Shown here in pieces: positions 1 through 9,508 of a stretch of 64,000 bases of DNA. Within the stretch, counting starts at the first letter, position 1, and the number at the start of each line of letters is the position of its first letter. The position numbers and the translations under genes are program-made. The notes under the pieces were generated by a model. That model had not been told where the DNA came from and did not search any database. It was given only the letters and a program-made list of their open reading frames with translations. Source of the DNA: Chryseobacterium sp. FP211-J200 (GTDB lineage: Bacteria; Bacteroidota; Bacteroidia; Flavobacteriales; Weeksellaceae); NCBI RefSeq assembly GCF_001643375.1, contig NZ_LSHB01000009.1, forward strand, positions 1 through 64,000. Direction: 5' to 3'.

Positions 1-2528
1 ACTATATCAAAAAAACCACCGTTTATTTTAGGCAATCCAAACATCCATTCCGGATCAAAAAATTTACTGCTTGCATTTTGGTTATAAGGATCCCAAGTCG
101 CTAATTTTTCTGCGCTAGCTAAAGGAAGTCCATTTTCTTTTAACTTTTCTGCAATCTCTTGGCGCAACTGTTTATCTAATTCACGATACTTAATCTTTGT
201 ATCTTTTGTACGAGCATTAAAAAGTTTATTGCGGGTTTGTCTTAGTTTTTGTTCTAAAATTTCAATTTCTGGAAGAGAAAAAAGATTGTCTTCTTTTTCA
301 ATTCCTATCAAAGTATTGGCAGCAACCAATTTAGTTTCTAAATTGGGAAGCGGTCTTATCCCAAAATTTGCTTTCTCCCGATCCACCTTCTGCTCTACTA
401 CCAAAGAAATAAAGAAACGCAGTTTAGAAATCTGTGTAGCAATTGGTTGTATATCAACGCCGTATATACAATTTTCTATCAAGAATAACTTTCGGGCATA
501 ATCTGGATTATTAATGTTTTCATCAAAAGCTTCGTTTATTTCTATCAACAAATCTTCGCGAGCTTGTTTGTCTTCAATGGCAAAAGCATCATCACTATCT
601 TTTTTTGCTTTCTCAATCTGGACTTCTCTCCAGATTTTATTATCCGGATCCAGCTTATCCAGAATATGAACCATTTTCTGCAAAATACCCATCGGAAATG
701 CACCGGAACCGCAAGCAGGATCTAAAATGGTACATTGATCTAAATGTTCTAAAATAATCTTGGATGTCTCCGGATAATCTACAAAAGGATTTTCAGAATT
801 GTAAGTCACTAACTGATGTAGCAATTCATCTAAAAGCGTTTCATTATCTTTTAGCTCACTGCCGCTATGATGTTGCATTAAACTAGCTTGACCTCTTACT
901 CCTTCATTACCAAACAAATTAGATTGTAAAGTTCCCAATTCGGTTATGATAACATCTGCAGATTGGATTTTGTTTTTCAAATACGCAATTAAACTTTCGT
1001 CCACCATATAATTTACAATCTCCCTCGGGGTGTAAAAAGATCCGGTTTGCTTACGAGCGGTTGTTTTTGTTTCGGGATTGTAACTTGCTAGCAGATTTTC
1101 AAATACTTTCCCCAACAATTCAGGATCTAATGCTACTTCTTCTTCAATAGGTGTGTTTTCTGTAATGGTAAATTTGTAAGATTTCAGGATATTGATTAAT
1201 CCTTTTACTGCAGAATTTTTTGTCTTTTTGTCTGTAATACCTATAACATCACTTAAATCAGCTTCCTCTTCTAATCCAAAAAATAGATAATCCGGAACAA
1301 TTAATTGCTCACCTTTTGTCATTTGATCAGAAAAACCATCTATATAATTATTGCTGAATTTATCATCCAAACACTCAAACAAACCGCCGTTTAGGAAAGG
1401 AACAACATCATTTACTTTTGCTAAAAAAGCTTCTGGATCTTTAAAATATTTCTTATATCGCATTAGATAATCTATCCCACGGTTGGTTCCATATCCATCA
1501 CCACGAAAACCACGTTCACGTTTATCTAAAGTATCTGATTTTATAGGACAGTTGAGCGTTGCGAAAAATAAATTTTGTAGAATGGCTTTGTAGTAAACAC
1601 TGTCTTTATTTCTTTCGGTAAATAGTCCTTTTTCGTGTAACGGTTCTATCTCATTCAGAATATCAGTTTGCAAATTTTGTAATTCGAATAACTCTTCAGG
1701 GATTAATTTCTTTTCTTTCATAAACCAAACGAAAAGAAGCCTTGTAAGCATTCTTATCACGTTGGTTGCGTTATGTTGCTGTTTTAAATCTTTATAATCT
1801 TTATTTTGTAAAGTTGCATCATCAAAAGTAGGTTGTCCCGGAAAAGTAACATTTTGTATTGCCCAGAAATACCAATTGGATAATTCTTGATAGAATTTTT
1901 TATTCAGAACATTTACACTGAAAACTCCTCCCCAATGTTTGTACAAATCTGCAAAGGTTTTAATCTTTTCTGGTTTTTTAAGATCATTTAAGATTTGAAG
2001 GTGACCTGTGTGAGGATTGGTGTAATCAACATCTCGAAGCAAGGAAACTTTGCCAACTTTTTCGCCTTCTTTGTATTTTGCCATATATGATGTTCTTTCT
2101 GCATTAGCCAATGCTAAAAAACCGTTGTACTTAAACAAAACGGTAACTGGTGTGTATAAAAACTCACGGTTTACGGCTCTGGTAATTTCTGCCAATTGAG
2201 AACGAGTAGGTAATAAATCGCCATCTCTATTTTTTAGTTCAATACCAACTACGGCAAGACCTTCATAATCTGTAGTTATAGTAGAAATTTTTTCTAAACT
2301 ATCATATTGCGATTCACCAATAAAAGCATCATCGTCAACAATCCCTAATAGATAAACTTTATCTACCAAAGAGTGAGCAGGACTTTTGGCATTATAAGTG
2401 TTTGACAAAAAATCCTCAGGACGGTAAGCTTGATTATCAATAGACTTCAGAGGAATATTGAGTTCTTGAAAAAAAGAGGAAGCATTCTCAAAAAAATTGT
2501 CACTTTTGAAATCGTTTAAATTCTTCAT
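1..2528 (-). CDS. Eco57I-like DNA methyltransferase / RM enzyme (3' part outside window)
   Basis: The frame is open from an ATG at 2528 down to the window edge, giving about 842 residues with no stop. It carries the adenine-methyltransferase motif I LDPACGSGAFPMG, after a stretch reading GSFYTPREIVNYMV that is typical of Eco57I/type IIG and PglX-like enzymes. The last visible residues (GGFFDIV) are those that normally sit just before the NPPY catalytic motif, so the catalytic tetrapeptide should lie just outside the window. The enzyme would methylate adenine in a specific DNA sequence; target recognition is normally in the missing C-terminal part. It starts 3 bp after the stop of the PLD-helicase gene, so the two are surely co-transcribed and probably form a modification-restriction pair. 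Family is clear; the exact system type is not. Confidence 0.88.
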   Translation of the reverse strand, partial: MKNLNDFKSDNFFENASSFFQELNIPLKSIDNQAYRPEDFLSNTYNAKSPAHSLVDKVYLLGIVDDDAFIGESQYDSLEKISTITTDYEGLAVVGIELKNRDGDLLPTRSQLAEITRAVNREFLYTPVTVLFKYNGFLALANAERTSYMAKYKEGEKVGKVSLLRDVDYTNPHTGHLQILNDLKKPEKIKTFADLYKHWGGVFSVNVLNKKFYQELSNWYFWAIQNVTFPGQPTFDDATLQNKDYKDLKQQHNATNVIRMLTRLLFVWFMKEKKLIPEELFELQNLQTDILNEIEPLHEKGLFTERNKDSVYYKAILQNLFFATLNCPIKSDTLDKRERGFRGDGYGTNRGIDYLMRYKKYFKDPEAFLAKVNDVVPFLNGGLFECLDDKFSNNYIDGFSDQMTKGEQLIVPDYLFFGLEEEADLSDVIGITDKKTKNSAVKGLINILKSYKFTITENTPIEEEVALDPELLGKVFENLLASYNPETKTTARKQTGSFYTPREIVNYMVDESLIAYLKNKIQSADVIITELGTLQSNLFGNEGVRGQASLMQHHSGSELKDNETLLDELLHQLVTYNSENPFVDYPETSKIILEHLDQCTILDPACGSGAFPMGILQKMVHILDKLDPDNKIWREVQIEKAKKDSDDAFAIEDKQAREDLLIEINEAFDENINNPDYARKLFLIENCIYGVDIQPIATQISKLRFFISLVVEQKVDREKANFGIRPLPNLETKLVAANTLIGIEKEDNLFSLPEIEILEQKLRQTRNKLFNARTKDTKIKYRELDKQLRQEIAEKLKENGLPLASAEKLATWDPYNQNASSKFFDPEWMFGLPKINGGFFDI

Positions 2529-2531
2529 AGT

Positions 2532-5500
2532 TTATTTTTGAACGGTTAACCAAGCAATTAAATCCCAATTTTCCTTATTATATTTATCCGTTATTTTTTC
2601 GTTGCTTTTTAGTTTTTCAAAAGCATCTTTCTTGCCTTTTTTTAATTTATCCAACACTGATAAACTTTCTTTGCCCGCTGTTTTTAATTTGTTTCCCTCG
2701 GCATCAGTATGTGTTTCAGATTGCTGACTGGCAAACCAAGTTTCGAGTGCATTTGCATATTTATTAACTTCGGTAGTTTCACCAATGTCTAGTTTTTCGC
2801 AACCGTATCTTTCCAAATCTTTTACTTCGTTCAAATATTGAAGAATTTCTTTATCATTCAATAAAATTTCATTTCCAGATTTGTCTATGTAAATAAGACG
2901 CAAAGTTTTATAATTTTTCTTTTCAGTTGCGCTTTTATGTGGTGCACCAAGTAATGCTACTATTCCCTTTTCATTATTCAACAATTTAGACTTGGTATAT
3001 TTAACGCCTGAAAAGATTGCATTCGGTAGATCTTCGTAATACGATCTTCTCTCATTTAATTCAACAGCTAAATCTTGACGAAATGTTTCTAGTGAAAGGT
3101 CATCAAAACCAAAAGATTTTTCGGAATCCAAATCTTCTACTGAATGTTGCATTTGTTCTAACATACGATCTGTATGCTTGGTTTCTAAATCTTCATCAAT
3201 CGAAATTTGTGAATAATCTTCGGTAAAATCTTTAATATCCTCCGAACCTACAATTTTCATTGCAGCCATTCTACGCTCTATTCTTCCTTGTAAATTCAAG
3301 TATTCATTAATATTCGGGGCCGGCCAAAAATTCACGGTAAAGACTTCATCATTTGGCGAACCTAATCGATCAATCCTACCAACTCTTTGAATTGTTCTCA
3401 CAGGATTCCAGTGAATATCATAGTTAATTACCATATCACAATCTTGTAAATTTTGACCTTCACTCAGAGTATCAGTTGCAATCAGAATGTCGATCGGAAT
3501 ATTCAATTTATAAGTTACCGTATTGTCTATCCCTGAAACCCATCTTTGCCAATCTTTATATCTTTTGTTTGCACTTTTGCTATCAGACGCAAAACCATCC
3601 CATTTTTTATCTAAATATAATTTTGTATAGGGCGCAAATCTTTCTAAAATAGGTTCGAAATTTTTAAGAACATCGGCTTTGTCATCAGTTTTTGCACCCG
3701 CACCACTTACCATTGCAATTTTAGAAAAACCACGAGCTATTAATTGATCGAATAGATATTTCGCTGTATCGGTATAAGACGTAAAGATAAGTACTTTTTG
3801 ATTTTTAAAATTTGAGCCATTTTCTCTTTTATTACTAATTATTTTTATGAGTTCCTCTAATTTGGAATCAGTGCTTTTATGATTGTTCTCAATAATTGTT
3901 TCCTTTTCAATTTCTGTGGCAAAAGCTTTCATCCCGACAATTAATTTATCTAATTTCTTGATATCTCTGTTCAAAGCTTTTTCAAAAATTTCTAAATTCC
4001 CTGATTCTGCAATATCTGCAATTCTAATTTCTCTTTTTCCTAAAGTTAAATCTTCAAATTCTTCAAATCCCTCGAAATCATCTAAATCAAAATCATCATT
4101 ATCTCCGTTATTTTGACCTTTTTTATATCGTAGCACTTTATTCAATGCATTATTGTGATGATCTAGAATTTTTTGCACGGTCGATTCAAAAGAAAACCAA
4201 GATGACTCTAGCCTTTTAAGCAGCAATATATAAATCATCTTTACCAAAAAATAATCTCTTTGAACTTCATCTTCTAAAACATCCCGTTCATAGGTACCAG
4301 CATTAATTTTTTTTGTTCGTATTTCTTTTTCCTTTTTGGTTAATGTGTAATATTTGGGTTGATAGCCAGAAAGAGCTTCGGGAAACATATTGATGAGTTC
4401 TTCTAGCGTATTTACATCTGCCATAATCTTGGGCGTTATGTATTTATTTTCTGGTTTATGTTTTTTTGGGAAAGACAAACCTTCTTGTTGACCGGTAATC
4501 ATCTTTCGGGTACGAGCGACAATAAGGGAATCTGTTAATTTAAAAAAGGAGTCATCAAGGATTTTAACCAGATCAGAAACTGGACTTTTTGGTTTTGCTT
4601 GCCATTCGTTAAAATGTTTGGATGTATTTATGAAAAGATTGTAAAGGTTTTTAATATCTAGGCGATCATCATAAGCTTCATCATTTCCACCTGTGATTAA
4701 TTGAATCTGATTTCTAACATCTTTAAAAGAATTATTAATTGGTGTTGCAGAAAGCAAAAGAACCTTTACATCTTCATTTTTCTTAATAATTTCTTCTAGC
4801 AAATAAACGAACCGATTAGATTTATCATTCCTCAAATTATGACTTTCGTCTATTACAATAAGTTTTGGTTTCTTATTTTTAAAATTAAAATCGGCTCTAT
4901 CTTTTAAATATTCTGGCTTAGACATAAGAGATTCTACTAAATCAGTATGGTACCGAATGTAATATTCCAATCCATCTCTTTCAAACCGAGAATCTTGATC
5001 TTTCCTATATTTTATCCAATTATGCTCTAATTTTTTAGGAGAGAACATAATAATTTCTCGCCCTTGGTTTTGATAATATTTCATCACTGCTAAAGCAGAC
5101 CAAGTTTTCCCAAGACCAACTGCGTCTGCTAAAATAGCACCGTCAAATTTTTCAATTCTTTTGATTAAGCTAATTACCCCTTTTTTCTGAAATTCATAAA
5201 GCGCATTATATATTTCCGAATTTTCTAATTTCCCTATTTTTTTTGCAAAATCAGGATTATCAATATCTGTAAATATATCTTGTGAAAATAATTCGAAAAG
5301 GATCTTGTAATAAATATCTTTTGGTAAATAATTCTGGAAAAGTTTACTTATTTCGTCAATCAAATACTTCTTAAAAGGTATTTTTTTTTCTACTCCATTT
5401 TCATCAACAATGATTTTTTCATCAAAAGCTTTCTCATTTAGCCAAAGATTTTGAAACCACCTTTCGAGATCTTTGAATTGAGCATCTGCACCGAAATTTG

Positions 5501-5960
5501 CAATATTTAATTCGATATTGTGAGATTCTCTTAGACCTATTCCAGCTTCTGTCAAATTTGAACTTCCTGTAATGTAAAAATCTTTTTGTGGATTTTCGTC
5601 CTCACTATTAAACAAGTAAAGTTTTGCATGACAAAAATTAGGTTCAAGTGTTTTTACTGAAACTGTATCCAATTTCAAAAACTCGACTGCTTTCATTGCC
5701 ACTTTTTTTAATGACAAAGCTTTTTCAATACTCAAATCTGCATTTAATAAATCCAAAGATTTGACAATACTAGAATCTCTTTGAGTTATATCTCCTAGTA
5801 CAAATTTATATTCCTTAATTTTCTCACTAGCAATTTTTGAGAAATAATTTAGCGCACCAATCGTAAAATATCCTGTTACTACAGAAAAATCTCCTTCAGA
5901 AATATATTTTTCGATCCAATGATGAACTTTGGTAGCAGACGAATGGTTATCTATTAGCAT
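2532..5960 (-). CDS. Phospholipase D-like nuclease / SNF2-type helicase fusion
   Basis: This 1142-residue protein has an N-terminal PLD-type nuclease module: HAKLYLF at residues 111-117 and GSSNLTEAG at 132-140, with an ExN-like end NIELN. A superfamily 2 SNF2-like motor follows, with Walker A DAVGLGKT (279-286), Walker B DESH (371-374), motif III SATP (404-407), and a C-terminal half with SEGQNLQ and QRVGRIDRLG. Such proteins act as ATP-driven DNA translocases that cut foreign DNA. The gene is directly upstream of the methyltransferase, with a 3-bp gap, so I infer a two-gene restriction-modification-like defence system. It resembles parts of DISARM class 1 and of BREX (helicase plus adenine methylase), but no DrmA, DrmB, BrxC or PglZ gene is seen here. 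Confidence 0.88.
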   Translation of the reverse strand: MLIDNHSSATKVHHWIEKYISEGDFSVVTGYFTIGALNYFSKIASEKIKEYKFVLGDITQRDSSIVKSLDLLNADLSIEKALSLKKVAMKAVEFLKLDTVSVKTLEPNFCHAKLYLFNSEDENPQKDFYITGSSNLTEAGIGLRESHNIELNIANFGADAQFKDLERWFQNLWLNEKAFDEKIIVDENGVEKKIPFKKYLIDEISKLFQNYLPKDIYYKILFELFSQDIFTDIDNPDFAKKIGKLENSEIYNALYEFQKKGVISLIKRIEKFDGAILADAVGLGKTWSALAVMKYYQNQGREIIMFSPKKLEHNWIKYRKDQDSRFERDGLEYYIRYHTDLVESLMSKPEYLKDRADFNFKNKKPKLIVIDESHNLRNDKSNRFVYLLEEIIKKNEDVKVLLLSATPINNSFKDVRNQIQLITGGNDEAYDDRLDIKNLYNLFINTSKHFNEWQAKPKSPVSDLVKILDDSFFKLTDSLIVARTRKMITGQQEGLSFPKKHKPENKYITPKIMADVNTLEELINMFPEALSGYQPKYYTLTKKEKEIRTKKINAGTYERDVLEDEVQRDYFLVKMIYILLLKRLESSWFSFESTVQKILDHHNNALNKVLRYKKGQNNGDNDDFDLDDFEGFEEFEDLTLGKREIRIADIAESGNLEIFEKALNRDIKKLDKLIVGMKAFATEIEKETIIENNHKSTDSKLEELIKIISNKRENGSNFKNQKVLIFTSYTDTAKYLFDQLIARGFSKIAMVSGAGAKTDDKADVLKNFEPILERFAPYTKLYLDKKWDGFASDSKSANKRYKDWQRWVSGIDNTVTYKLNIPIDILIATDTLSEGQNLQDCDMVINYDIHWNPVRTIQRVGRIDRLGSPNDEVFTVNFWPAPNINEYLNLQGRIERRMAAMKIVGSEDIKDFTEDYSQISIDEDLETKHTDRMLEQMQHSVEDLDSEKSFGFDDLSLETFRQDLAVELNERRSYYEDLPNAIFSGVKYTKSKLLNNEKGIVALLGAPHKSATEKKNYKTLRLIYIDKSGNEILLNDKEILQYLNEVKDLERYGCEKLDIGETTEVNKYANALETWFASQQSETHTDAEGNKLKTAGKESLSVLDKLKKGKKDAFEKLKSNEKITDKYNKENWDLIAWLTVQK

Positions 5961-6125
5961 AATTAGAAAATGTATTAATTTTGGGTAAAGATTACAGTTA
6001 ATAAATAATACTTTTAACTTCTAAATTTTCTCCAATTTTTATTTTTTTTGCCATATTTCATTTGTTACTTTAATAATTAGTTTAGTTTTCGCTATTTTCG
6101 AGCAATATAAAATTTGCCTTAAAGA

Positions 6126-9038
6126 CTAACAAATGTAATTAATGCTTTTTCCATTTATACTATCAATCTCATCAAATAAATATCTAAAGTTTTTAAAAAG
6201 CTCTATATTACCTAGATTGTTGATCTTATTGGCAAAATCAATTTTTTGCTCTTTGATTTCATAAACATTTGGAATAGGTAGTTCATTCACCATATTGTTT
6301 TCTTTTAGAAATTCAACAGGAAAATAATGTTCAATAGCAAAATATTTTAAATTCTGCTTATCCTGCTCATAGCCTAGATATCCATCTTCATTAGGTATGG
6401 GAAGAAGGATCGCATAAATATCATACTCCTCATGTTTTTTTGCGCATGGATTCAGAAATAAAAACTCCTTTGAAAGACCATTAAATTCTTGAAATCCTTT
6501 TGAATCGTTATCAAAGACTGCAATAACAACATTTGCTTTGTCATAATCTGTTTGTATTTTGTTTGCAATGAATGTGATGTACTTACTTAGTTCGTGAGCA
6601 CCGCCACTTTTAGTCCCTAACTTTTCTTCTACAGATTGAATACTCCAATAAGGTTCTATATTTTCGGTCAAAATATTAAAAGCTTGCCTTATTATAATCG
6701 CATCAGACTTACCCTCCGTTATTAAGTGTACATTTTTAATAATAGTTAGTTGTTCGTTATCAGTAAATGATGTTTTAGTAGTATCGTTTTCCAAATAATA
6801 TTTAATGCCTTGTGTATATCTTTTTACTTTTGAATCAATTTTATATTCGGTCTTTAGAGATTCTTTGTTGTGTATCTCAAAATGATTTAAAGCATTATCA
6901 AAAAGAAACACAAATAAAGGATTAGTTAGTATTTTTTCTTCTTCAAATAGAATTTCCATCTTACTATTATTTCCGTTTCTTCCATGCTGAAGTACAGTAG
7001 CAATACAAAACAGTTTATAGATCTCAGATACTTGATTCTTTGTAAATACTGTATCTTTCATTTCTCTAACAGCTTTATGAATTTCATCAAAAGCCAAATC
7101 AAGAGGATCCTTTAATGAAATAGAATTAAAGTTATTATAGAACCAAGATAGATTAAGTAAAGCAATCAAATTCTCATTTATGCCATTAAAAAAATTATTG
7201 TTTTTGAGTGACAAGCTTTTGATTTCAGTATCTGCTTTGAGAATCAGATCTAAAGCTTTTAATATACCTTCTTTTCGATTAATCGAATTTGTCAACCATA
7301 GTGATTGGAGAACATATCCCAAACCTGAGACGCAAAGTAAATATTCATGTATCGACTGATATTTATCAATCCTCTTTAACAGCTTATTCAAGAATGTCTT
7401 CATGTCTTTTGTTCTGCCTGTATAAAAGATAGCAACATTTTGCCAGTTATACTCTATAAACTTCTCTATTATTTCGTTTTCATATTCAATTCTATCTTCT
7501 GATAAAAACATCTCTCTCGATGCGTAATATTCCATAAAATGATCGTGAGTAAAATTTACATAATCATTTTCATCTATATACAAAACACCAGTACCATCAG
7601 TTAAATTTATAATTAGATCTGGTATTTGCTCAATATCGACTGCTGTTCCTTGAGTAGAGAAGTACTCTTGAGAAAATGTAGTAAATGCTTCTTTTTTTAA
7701 TCTCTCCCTATTTGGCTTTTTTATGATTGATAATGCATAGAGAGATAAAATCTTCTCTTTTACAGTTATAGTTAAAAAATCTAAATTATTTTTAACTGTT
7801 AATCTACCTAGAAGTAATGTGTTGAAATTATCATAAATATCTGTTAAAGTAGCAGGAATTTCAAATCCGTTTTCTTCGTAAAGTATTGAAATAAGTGATA
7901 AGGTAAGTGGAGTTGTTGGTATCTTTTCTAATATATTATTTTCCTTTAAATTTTGCCACAACTGCTGTGATTTGGCTAAATCATGTTTGAAAAAATTACT
8001 TAGATATTGTCTAATTTGATTTAAATCAAAGTTGGATAAATTTGCTGTCTCACAATCTTCCAGAACTATGTTTTTAAGTAAATTTTGACTGTTTCTAGTT
8101 CCGATGATATACCTTATATCGAGTTCATTTATCGAATTTAATTCATTGATTAAAGTTTCTCTAATTTTAATTTCGAATTCATCAATTGAATCAATTAGAA
8201 TAAATAAATTATAGTTTTGCTTAATTTTGTCAAAATCTAAAGAGTTTTCTTCTATTTGACTTTTGATAGTTTTAATCAGACTAAAATCGTTGTCACTTAT
8301 ATTAGTAGATTTGATAAATATCGGTATCGTTTTCTTTGAGGTCCCTTTATTATTTTCTAAAATTTTAAGTCCAATTTCTTTTATAAAAGTGCTCTTCCCT
8401 GTTCCTGCATCTCCAGAAATTATATAATTAACCTTGGTTTCTAAGATTTTATTGATGGAAATTTTAACTCTACTTTTTCTACCGTCATTATCTCTATCTA
8501 TAAAAACTTTTGGTTCAATAAAAATATCTAAGTATTTTTTATATTTTTTATCAAGATTTAAAAATTTTGTTATATCGTCCAGGCGATCAGGGTTAAGTTT
8601 GTATTTGTCTTCAAAAAATTTAATTACCAAGTCTTTGTCATCCCAGTATTCTATATAATACCTATCTAGTAAGGGTATCAAATCTTGCTGATTCCAAAAC
8701 TGAGCATTACTACTTGGGAATTCTGATTTTATCCAACTTTTAAAATATTCTGATATTTTATTACTTAATGTAACTATGTATAAATTTTCATTTTCTAAAA
8801 TATTTTCTTTAATTGCCTCATGAAGTATGTGCAGTTTACCGTTCAATTCTGAAAATGTTATGAACATTTTATGATTTGTCGATCCTAGCAATGATTTTTC
8901 GGAATAGCTTATAATACCAAATTCAAATTTGTTTGATATTGTCGATTTGATCTCAGTATAACCAATCTTAAATAAAAGAGTTTCTATTAGGAGGAGAAAC
9001 TCGTTCATATCAGTCGTTATTTCAATATTCTTTGTCAT
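6126..9038 (-). CDS. NACHT-type STAND ATPase with C-terminal TOPRIM domain
   Basis: This 970-residue protein has three visible parts. Residues about 1-130 look like a degenerate restriction-endonuclease-like fold, without a clear D-ExK motif. A NACHT ATPase follows, with Walker A GDAGTGKST (209-217) and a Walker B ending in acidic residues, LIDSIDEFE (281-289), then helical sequence. The C terminus is a TOPRIM module with TEGKSD (774-779) and the metal-binding FDNDSKG (842-848), as in OLD-family nucleases and primases. STAND ATPases of the Avs type are antiviral sensors that switch on an effector, usually placed at the N terminus. Here the recognisable nuclease-like module is at the C terminus. 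The gene is divergent from the integrase and upstream of the PLD-helicase pair on the same strand. Function in defence is inferred. Confidence 0.8.
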   Translation of the reverse strand: MTKNIEITTDMNEFLLLIETLLFKIGYTEIKSTISNKFEFGIISYSEKSLLGSTNHKMFITFSELNGKLHILHEAIKENILENENLYIVTLSNKISEYFKSWIKSEFPSSNAQFWNQQDLIPLLDRYYIEYWDDKDLVIKFFEDKYKLNPDRLDDITKFLNLDKKYKKYLDIFIEPKVFIDRDNDGRKSRVKISINKILETKVNYIISGDAGTGKSTFIKEIGLKILENNKGTSKKTIPIFIKSTNISDNDFSLIKTIKSQIEENSLDFDKIKQNYNLFILIDSIDEFEIKIRETLINELNSINELDIRYIIGTRNSQNLLKNIVLEDCETANLSNFDLNQIRQYLSNFFKHDLAKSQQLWQNLKENNILEKIPTTPLTLSLISILYEENGFEIPATLTDIYDNFNTLLLGRLTVKNNLDFLTITVKEKILSLYALSIIKKPNRERLKKEAFTTFSQEYFSTQGTAVDIEQIPDLIINLTDGTGVLYIDENDYVNFTHDHFMEYYASREMFLSEDRIEYENEIIEKFIEYNWQNVAIFYTGRTKDMKTFLNKLLKRIDKYQSIHEYLLCVSGLGYVLQSLWLTNSINRKEGILKALDLILKADTEIKSLSLKNNNFFNGINENLIALLNLSWFYNNFNSISLKDPLDLAFDEIHKAVREMKDTVFTKNQVSEIYKLFCIATVLQHGRNGNNSKMEILFEEEKILTNPLFVFLFDNALNHFEIHNKESLKTEYKIDSKVKRYTQGIKYYLENDTTKTSFTDNEQLTIIKNVHLITEGKSDAIIIRQAFNILTENIEPYWSIQSVEEKLGTKSGGAHELSKYITFIANKIQTDYDKANVVIAVFDNDSKGFQEFNGLSKEFLFLNPCAKKHEEYDIYAILLPIPNEDGYLGYEQDKQNLKYFAIEHYFPVEFLKENNMVNELPIPNVYEIKEQKIDFANKINNLGNIELFKNFRYLFDEIDSINGKSINYIC

Positions 9039-9508
9039 AATTATTTTTTTTTAAGCATTCGTTTGTGTTTTTTTATCCAAAGGCAATAACAACAAACATT
9101 TTAGTTGGATAAGTGTTACACATTATAATGATTTGCTATTTCTGTTGCCATTATATCATTTTTGAACAATTATTTTTTAGTCGTTAAATATAATTAAAGA
9201 ACAACAAAAGAAAAAACGGTTAACCGTATAACGAGTGTTTTTTAAAATAAATTTTCAGTAAATATACATCAAAGATTGATAACAGGTAAAACGGTTGTAA
9301 ATAAAGGCTTTACAATCGTTTTTTGATTTTTTGGTAATGAGGTAAAAAGCAGAAAAAAGCAACGATTGGCAAAAGTAAGGTTACTAAAACGTTACTTTTA
9401 AATATTGGAAACAATCTTTTTAAAATACTGTATTTCAGTCTTCTGCATGGTTTTTCATATTGTTCCGTAGCTCACATAGGTTTAATTTTATCATTAAGAA
9501 TTGTGAGT
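9039..9508. other. Divergent intergenic region, left end of the CTnDOT-like element
   Basis: About 470 bp lie between two divergent genes. The region is very AT-rich and holds several inverted or repeated motifs: the palindrome CGGTTAACCG near 9218, a pair AACGGTTGTAAA / TTTACAATCGTT near 9290-9322 with one mismatch, and the 16-bp repeat at 9380 that recurs after the last gene of the element. Such clustered motifs are usual for recombinase core and arm sites. No coding frame of note is present. Confidence 0.5.
9380..9395. repeat. Candidate left attachment-site repeat
   Basis: GTTACTAAAACGTTAC recurs at 26842-26857 with one mismatch (15 of 16). A second shared block, AATCTTTTTAAAA at 9413-9425, matches 26872-26884 in 12 of 13 positions at similar spacing. 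The two copies bracket the integrase-to-AIPR gene set, so they are plausible attL/attR or recombinase-binding sites. The exact crossover point cannot be read from one genome. Confidence 0.5.

Noticed and set aside
229-501. Plus-strand frame of 90 codons inside the methyltransferase
   Set aside because: It lies opposite a long, well-supported methyltransferase frame with motif I; it is an antisense shadow.
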